Assembly: GCA_019916065.1 (NCBI GenBank)
Contig: CM034238.1
Span: 1,721,699 to 1,785,698 of the forward strand
Source of the DNA: Vitellaria paradoxa
Lineage: Eukaryota > Streptophyta > Magnoliopsida > Ericales > Sapotaceae
Reading direction: 5' to 3'
DNA: 64,000 nt
The stretch's first letter is position 1. The number at the start of each line of letters is the position of its first letter. The notes under the pieces were generated by a model, which searched no databases, was not told where the DNA came from, and was given only the letters and a program-made list of their open reading frames with translations. Positions 57,889-64,000 of this stretch are shown here, in pieces. Both the position numbers and the translations under genes were made by a program.

Positions 57889-59199
57889 GAAAGCCTTTGT
57901 TAGTATAAGGGATTCGTGCATTCCAAAATTTCAAGGGCTTTCTACTAAAAATATGGGATTCATGTATCACAATTTTAAGGATCACTAGTATTTAATGTCT
58001 TTAATGCTTTGTTTTATAAGTCAAAATTCATGTATTCGAAATTAATACCTCATGTACCTAGCTCATATATAAAGCCTAGCATAGTTATCAGATACACAGA
58101 TCAGATTTTGAGAGTTTATTTAGAATTTACTTTTTCCTATCTCTCTTATTTTAAAATATTACTAATATTACCGCCTTCAAATAAAATCAATCGTTAAAAC
58201 TTAATAGAAAATGTTAAAATAATTAAAATTTTAAGTATTTTTTTTATTTTATCCCTCATTCTTTTACATTTTCGTTAATTTTTTAATACAAAAATAAGCC
58301 AAAAAAAGTAAAAACAAAAAATCTTGTGAATTTTTATTAAGGAAACTAACAAGATGTGAGAGAAATGGTTAAAATAGGAAAAATACCTAAAATTTTAATT
58401 AATTTAACATTTTAAATTAAGTTTTAATGACTAATTTGATCGGAAGGAAGTCAATATTAACAACATTTCAAAATAAGTTAAATAAATATAAGTTTTAAAT
58501 ATTGTGAATAGTAAGTGTAATTATTCTAATATTAAGAAGAGGTAAGTGTAAAAAAGAAAGTGTAAGTGAAGCGTAGATTAATCTGTATCATCACTTGTGC
58601 TAATTATTTCAAATAAAGATAAATATTTTAATTCAAATTGTTTCCAAATGACTCTATCCCTCCAGTAATTGAGTCTGGTCAATAGCCAACAAATAGTTCT
58701 TGCTTGGATTAAAGTTTATAGATATATAAATTCTAAAAAAAAAGGATTATTTGAAAGTCGCTATGGCAACAGAACGTGAGAAACATGAACAATAGTTCTA
58801 GCTTGGATTAGAGTTTCAATATTAATCACCATATAATTCAGATCATGTACGGATTAAATGCATTATATATAATATTATATGATATGGTCATGCTGAGGGG
58901 CCCAAGATCGCGAAGCCCTGTTGTTGAGAGAAACGAAGATTTTGCTCCCTTGATACTCAATGCTTTGCCCGCATCACATATAAAAGAGCTAATTCTTACT
59001 CCAATATCATTTCTATAAGCATATAAATTGAATTGCCAAATAATCCCCAAAAAAATGACAAAAGGGAAGGGTTAATCCTTATGTAATACTCGACCAAGAT
59101 TTGAGATCTAAATATGTAAAAAATTTAACTCTCAATCTACAAAGCATATAGCAAAGTTGAAACTTCACGCATATAAAATAAATACTCAGAAAGTAACTT
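57889..59199. other. Intergenic DNA with a TIR-element relic
   Basis: 58,190-58,575 carries the same inverted segments as the element at 7,463-7,945 ('aaaacttaatagaaaatgtt', 'caacatttcaaaataag'). Its outer ends are lost. No gene seen. Confidence 0.55.
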
Positions 59200-59600
59200 T
59201 ATGAGTGTTTAGAACGTTGAAAAATAACGAAAAATGTAATTTGTATAAATTTTTTTTATATTTGACGTGCTGTCACTAAATCATGTTTTACAGAAATAAT
59301 TAGTGTCGTTTTTGACTTTTACGTCAAATTTTTGAAAAGAAAATCCATTCAAACGATTTTGTTTTTATTCGAATGATTTTATATTAGAATTTTTTTAAAG
59401 TATTGAAAAATTTTTTAAATTTGTGAAAAAAAATTATTGAAATTTGTAAAAATATTATTAAGATTTGTAAAAATTTATTAAAATATATAAATATATATAA
59501 ATTTATAAAAATTTTACGAAATACGAAAAAAAGTTAAAAGATTTTAAAAAAATTATTAAATTTTTTTCACTTCTCAGCACTCAAAACGCCCCCTTTAAGT
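59200..59600. mobile_element. MITE-like element
   Basis: The left end 'atgagtgtttagaacgttga' and the right end 'cagcactcaaaacgccccct' are imperfect inverted repeats. The interior is full of 'aaatttgtaaaaat' type repeats. Similar to 20,372-20,792. Confidence 0.55.
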
Positions 59601-59717
59601 GTATAGCCAAATACCAACTTGTACCAACACAAAATCAACAAAACCCCTCAACCCTACTACACCTCTTATTACAAACTCCAGACAATTCGACATTTCAACA
59701 GCAAAAATTGAGTACTT

Positions 59718-60130
59718 TTAGGTCGCGTTTGTTTGGCAGACGAAGACACAAGATTGGACAATATTGTCCGTAAGTCCTCCAAAAGTGGGGTTTGATTTGT
59801 TTTTTTGGCTGTGAGAAAAATTGTCCACTCCGGATTGTATATCCGGTGAATGGGTGAATTGCTAATCCGAGAGAGGTGATGGTATTATGTATACCTTACC
59901 TTTAGATTTGTTTTCCGCTAATATCTAAAGGTTCAAAATTATTTCTTATCACCTTTCTTGTCCAATCATATCTTTTATCCTACTTTATATCTTACCAATT
60001 AAACGCAAAAAAAAAAAAAAAATAATCTTACATAAAAAATTAATCTCATATTATATCCAATCTCATATATTATCCTACGATATTATTTATACTTCATCAT
60101 TTAATCTTTCAAAACAAACATACCGTTAGG
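59718..60130. mobile_element. MITE-like element with 'gtttgtttgg' end
   Basis: The left end 'gtcgcgtttgtttggcagac' and the right end in reverse ('cggtatgtttgttttgaaag') match imperfectly. 'ttag' borders both sides, which could be a short target duplication of the PIF/Harbinger type. About 410 bp, non-coding. Confidence 0.55.
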
Positions 60131-60172
60131 AGGGCTTCAAACATTGAGCACCACTCGTCAAAACCTAAGTAT

Positions 60173-60481
60173 TCAAGGCGCTCTCGGCGTGTCCACTAAC
60201 TTCTCTTCTTCGGAGTCAAAATCCTCATCCACTGCTTCGACTTCGTCGTCAACGGTGTCTTCAAATTCTTCATCGATTATAGGTTCGAGAGTTAGTTGGG
60301 AGTGTGGAGACGGTAGAGAGGGTAAATAGAGGAAATGAGGACAAGAAAAGAATGAAAAAGGGGGACGAGAAGGAAATGCTGCGAAGCAACAAGGTGGAGA
60401 GGTAAACGGCGATGGCGGCGGCGGCAGCTGCGGAATACGGTGCAGAATCAAATGAGAGGACGATGATTGTAGCAATGCCAT
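60173..60481 (-). CDS. Possible plastid-targeted protein leader, truncated or first exon
   Basis: The frame from ATG at 60,481 starts MALLQSSSSHLILHRIPQLP, continues with a Ser/Pro/Phe-rich stretch and then turns sharply acidic (DEEFEDTVDDEVEAVDEDFD). It ends KLVDTPRAP and a stop at 60,173. A Ser-rich, acid-free start followed by an acidic stretch is typical of chloroplast proteins of nuclear origin. Local GC content is well above its surroundings and codon usage looks gene-like. There is no recognised domain after the acidic part. It may be the first exon of a gene whose rest is missing, or a pseudogene fragment. Confidence 0.4.
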   Translation of the reverse strand: MALLQSSSSHLILHRIPQLPPPPSPFTSPPCCFAAFPSRPPFSFFSCPHFLYLPSLPSPHSQLTLEPIIDEEFEDTVDDEVEAVDEDFDSEEEKLVDTPRAP

Positions 60482-60502
60482 TGTCCTCCCATAGCTAGTC
60501 AC

Positions 60503-61336
60503 GCGCTGAAGTGTACTATGATTGTGTTTGACACACTAAAATTAATCAAAACTCCCAAACCCACCCTTGGAGTCCTTTCAAGCCTCGATTTTAAATTTCA
60601 AAAGAAATTTCAAAATAAATGAGGTTTCTTTTAATGAAATTGTATTAAGTGATAATATTATAACTAGAGAAAATAAAATGGTAAAAGAATTAAAAAAATT
60701 AGTGTCAAAATGTGATAAAATTAAAATAGAAAAAATTAAAACATTTTTTAGAATTTTTTTTTTTATTTTTTTGATAAATTTCAGTAAATTTTACCATGCC
60801 AAATCTCTTTACAATAAGGATGCATGTTTTACCAAAAGACTAATTTATTTATAAAAAATATCAAAAAAATTTCTAAAAAAAAATTAACTTATCACTTTCG
60901 ATGAAAATAATCTTAAACTTCATTATACTTACAAGTTTACTATTAATATATTATTTTAACCAATTTTTAATGTATCATATTATAACAGAATAATATCGAT
61001 TAAATAAAATTCATACAAAAGAAATGCCCAAATTATCACGCAATAAAATAAGTTAAATAACAACAACGACAATACACCCAGCGTTCCCCTGCATGCATCA
61101 TGTAGAAGATACGTTCCAACGGATTCATGAATATACTTGTTTTACAACATCACACGGCCACACCAACAAAACCAAATCCCATCCGTTAAGTCCATCAAAA
61201 GGGTGGACCCCATCACCCGCCACTCCTCCATGGTTGATGCCAGGTGCCAGTTTCCACCCTCCTGCACCCAGATAACAAAACAGCACATTAGGCAAACCAC
61301 TGGCAAGCAGCTACAAATTTATTAAACAAACAAACG
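60503..61336. other. Intergenic DNA
   Basis: AT-rich to about 61,070, then a more GC-balanced stretch (61,080-61,310, 'ccgttaagtccatcaaaagg') without a recognisable protein. It could be a promoter of the minus-strand ORF at 60.2-60.5 kb. Confidence 0.5.
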
Positions 61337-61790
61337 ACCTGTTTGGCGCTCAGAAACAAAAATTAAGAAAAACCCAATCCCTTAAAATTACTAAAATTAT
61401 CTAACACATCATATAATTCGTACTTTGTAAAATTTATATAAATTTATATATATTTTACGCATTTCAACAAATTTTAAAAAACTCTACTAAATTTTTTATA
61501 AATCCTAATAATATTTTATAAATTTTAATAACTATTTTTTAAAAATCTCCCAAATTTTTAACCATTTTTAATAAATTTAAAAATTCTCGTGTAAAATTAT
61601 TTCTACGATTTCTCTTTATAAAAAATAAACACAAAAATCCATAAATTTCACTCTTTATTTCTTCTCTCTGAACTCTCTTAAAAACATCATTTGATAGTTG
61701 TTTAACTAACGCTAAAAATCCTCCAAATCATATTTTCCTGTTATTTGTTTTAATTTTTCTCCCCAACAAACAGACCCAAAATCAAAATCT
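61337..61790. mobile_element. MITE-like element with 'gtttgg' ends
   Basis: The left end 'acctgtttggcgctcagaaa' and the right end 'ctccccaacaaacagaccca' are inverted and imperfect. The interior has 'aaatttatataaatttatat' and related repeats. Confidence 0.5.
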
Positions 61791-62014
61791 GAAATCTTAA
61801 TACCGATCTTATTTGGAGTTGAGATTTAACGAAGAAGAAGAAATAAAGGAAAAACAATAAAATTTTAAATATATATTTTTATTAATTAAAATAAGTTTTA
61901 AAATAATATAATAAAAATAAAATAGTTACTTTAATTTGATTAATTTTATTTTTTAAAATTCTACACATTTTTTAAATTTTTTTTTATTTTCACGACAAAT
62001 GTTTCGCCCAAACT

Positions 62015-62064
62015 AAGGAAGAGAGAGAGACACAGATTAAGGAAGAGAGAGAGACACAGATTAA
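62015..62064. repeat. 25 bp tandem duplication
   Basis: 'aaggaagagagagagacaca' plus 'gatta' occurs twice in succession at about 62,015 and 62,040. Confidence 0.9.
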
Positions 62065-62087
62065 CAAGTAAAAGTATGCCAATTAAG

Positions 62088-62476
62088 CCCCCGTTTGGCA
62101 CACCAAAAACGATCAAAACCACTAATTTCAACTAGTTTTTGACTTTTTTCTAAGTACCGACTGACAGCACGCACAAGTGCAAATATTTACCAAAAATTGC
62201 AAGTTATGCATTCGATGAAACCTCAATTTTTGTCATTTTTTTACTCTACTGTAGTAATGTAATTTGTTCCACTAAAAAATTGTTAAAATTTATTAAAAAA
62301 AAACACTCAAAAGTCACTAAAAATTACCAAAGATTTTATCAAACACCCCAAAATTACACATTTTTGCTAAAAATTACAACTTACTTCACCAAACACACCA
62401 AAAATTATAACTAACAACTTTTAACTATAAAATGCCAATCAATACTAAAAATTATGCTACCAAACACCCCCTAATC
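62088..62476. mobile_element. MITE with 'cgtttggcacacc' ends
   Basis: The left end 'cccccgtttggcacaccaaa' and the right end in reverse ('agggggtgtttggtagcata') are inverted repeats. The interior has repeated 'aaaattac' and 'ccaaacacacc' motifs, about 390 bp, non-coding. Confidence 0.7.
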
Positions 62477-62871
62477 AAATTTTGCCACCTACCACACTTA
62501 CATCAAATCTCTCTATTTACTTTTTTGCTCAAACTTTTTTTCAACCAAACAGGGTCTAAGTGAGTTCGAAAACCACTGAATTATATTTCAATTATTTAAA
62601 TATATTCATGCATTTTTAATAAAAAAATATAAATATATTTGAATCGTTAAATTAACTCAACGGCCCCCATCACAAGTCCCACAACTAACATAAGTCACTG
62701 CTCCATCAGCTTCCCAAATCCCCAAACCAACAAGAAGGAAGGAACAAGACGACTCGAGCTACCGTACCCAACTAAAGAAGTTCGGTCAGAACAAGATGAC
62801 ATATTGACTGACCCAACCAGAGAGTCATGATTGAAGTCAGTTCATGCACGCATACCAGAAGTGTACTTGGA
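62477..62871. other. 3' flank of the Mei2-like gene
   Basis: Non-coding; the probable 3' untranslated region of the minus-strand gene lies in the GC-richer part up to about 62,660. Confidence 0.5.
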
Positions 62872-63710
62872 TTAGATTTGGTGATTGTTGCGTGTCGTCA
62901 CAGTCTGTGGACTGCGCGTGTCTATTCGCCTCCCCACTGTTCTCTCTGTCACAAGGTCACCAGAGCCATCCCTCGCTGGGCTGAAGCACACCGGCAGGAA
63001 CTGCTCCGATCCACACCTAAACGTCGACTCAGAAAAGTGCTTCACCAGTAACTCTTTGCCCTGATGATGAAAATTTATAATAATCAAACCACATTTGGCA
63101 TCATACACTTTTTAAATATATAAATGTAAATGTATGTTTAGAATTATATAAAATTGTATAAAATAAAATAAAATAAAATTATTAAAAAATATCATATAAT
63201 TCGTATAATAAATAAAAAATTTAAATTTTATTATCCCTTATTTATATATATAGTTGTCCTTTATTTGTATAGATTTGTAATATTTTATTTTATTTTGAAG
63301 TGCTAAACACACGTGTGTACATCAATGTACCTGTATCATTGCACAGACTATCTCGCGTATCTTAGGAGATTGGAAGAAATCCCACGTTTGCTTATTATGA
63401 GCTCGATAAAACCTCCACACTGCTCTTGGGTTTGTGAAATTCACAAAGGCGTAACCCTTGTTGCACCCAGATCTGCATGCACCATATAGATAGACAAATA
63501 ATCTAATCTGCTTAATTATTTACCCCAATATATATATATATATACATGTATATAGTCTTTTGGATGAAATATATACAAAGCCTAAAATATTTAAAATACC
63601 CGAAATCCATAGGCAAATAAAGAAAATCGTAAGCTGAAACTGCAGCGTCTTCCTTCCTTTGATTTTCCAGCATGCAATGCTCATCAAGAAATTTCATCAA
63701 CAATTCCCGA
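62872..63710 (-). CDS. Mei2-like C-terminal RRM protein (MCT1/TERMINAL EAR1-like), 3' exons
   Basis: Mei2-like proteins are RNA-binding regulators of meiosis and shoot development, and their third RRM (RRM_2) is the conserved part. Three exons are seen: 63,710-63,600 (RELLMKFLDEHCMLENQRKE, then SAYDFLYLPMDF), 63,472-63,331 (CNKGYAFVNFTNPRAVWRFY, then WDFFQSPKIREIVCAMIQ) and 63,060-62,872 (GKELLVKHFSESTFRCGSEQ, FLPVCFSPARDG, ending TTRNNHQI and a stop). All junctions are GT-AG and in phase. KGYAFVNF is the RNP1 motif. The short tail after FSPARDG, without long C-terminal extensions, fits MCT1-type proteins better than the large AML group. The 5' exons with the TTVMIKNIPN-like strand are beyond the window, and 63,711-64,000 appears to be intron. 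Confidence 0.85.
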
Positions 63711-63921
63711 CTGTCCAAAAATCATAACTTTCAGAATTACAAGTAGCTAGCTGATGGAAATCAGAGAGCCCATTGATTTTATTGACATTAGAACACGAAA
63801 TTAATTTCATCGATGTAGATGAATATATCCAAATATCAGTGTGAAGCACACCCACAAACCAGGAAACGCCTAACATCATCAACAGCTAAGGAAGTCCCTA
63901 CTCATGCACACCACAAAGGAA

Positions 63922-63924
<3 letters not shown>

Positions 63925-63953
<29 letters not shown>
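63925..63953. repeat. (AT)n microsatellite
   Basis: About 29 bp of AT, probably in an intron of the Mei2-like gene. Confidence 0.85.
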
Positions 63954-63958
<5 letters not shown>

Positions 63959-64000
63959 CGGAAAGGAAACACCACACCTAATGAACATATATATATAAAT

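Noticed and set aside
62872..63051. Plus-strand 74-codon frame opposite the Mei2-like exon
   Set aside because: It is the antisense shadow of the exon; the minus strand has the family motifs and splice sites.

Overview
The window is nuclear DNA of a flowering plant, most likely a eudicot. It is very AT-rich between genes, its genes carry GT-AG introns, and it is full of small transposons: an Au-type SINE, hAT-like and CACTA-like remnants, and many short elements whose ends begin with a 'gtttgg'-type inverted repeat. It also holds plant gene families: F-box/FBD/LRR, PLS-class PPR, SAUR, kinesin-7 with the plant-specific C-terminal domain, and Mei2-like RRM. I cannot name the species. No prokaryotic, organellar or CRISPR features were seen.

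Layout. 0-4 kb: AT-rich DNA with local tandem duplications. 4.03-5.95 kb: a near-perfect long inverted repeat with arms of about 900 bp and a loop of about 127 bp. Each arm is a decayed copy of a small coiled-coil gene. 6.1-8.35 kb: a kinesin-7 pseudogene that has lost the front of its motor and its stalk. 9.6-9.75 kb: a SINE. 9.9-41.15 kb: three tandem copies of a segmental duplication. In the full form the order is last exon of a DUF1640/FMP32-like mitochondrial gene, about 3.5 kb of AT-rich DNA, a GC-rich TATA promoter with a leader exon lacking any ATG, an F-box/FBD/LRR gene, and about 4 kb of transposon-rich DNA. Units 1 and 3 keep intact F-box genes (15.6-17.5 and 34.8-36.7 kb). Unit 2 keeps the promoter and leader but has lost the F-box gene to a 4.9 kb deletion. 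It also carries four in-frame DUF1640 exons.

44.3-51.2 kb: an older inverted copy of the duplicated segment, reading on the minus strand. Here the same kind of promoter stands in front of a different gene: a two-exon, 76-residue coiled-coil protein of the family that forms the 4-6 kb inverted repeat. Its intron is almost entirely a 2.4 kb foldback transposon, which itself contains a 430 bp hAT element. 51.9-53.4 kb: an intact intronless PPR gene (minus). 54.6-55.8 kb: two SAUR pseudogenes, one split by a 263 bp element with an 18 bp target duplication. 56.7-57.9 kb: another decayed coiled-coil copy with its conserved 3' repeat. 60.2-60.5 kb: a short plastid-type leader ORF. 62.9-63.7 kb: the 3' exons of a Mei2-like C-terminal RRM (MCT1-like) gene running off the right edge.

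How it fits together. The intact protein-coding genes are the two F-box genes, the PPR gene, the MCT1-like gene and probably the small coiled-coil gene. The most interesting relation is between that last gene and the inverted repeat of its decayed relatives 40 kb away. Inverted duplications of this kind are the accepted raw material for hairpin small-RNA loci, so this pair is a candidate self-regulatory system. That role is inference. The inverted repeat, the shared protein pattern and the conserved splice phase are read directly from the sequence. All alignments here were done by eye, so boundaries of repeats are good to roughly 10-30 bases.
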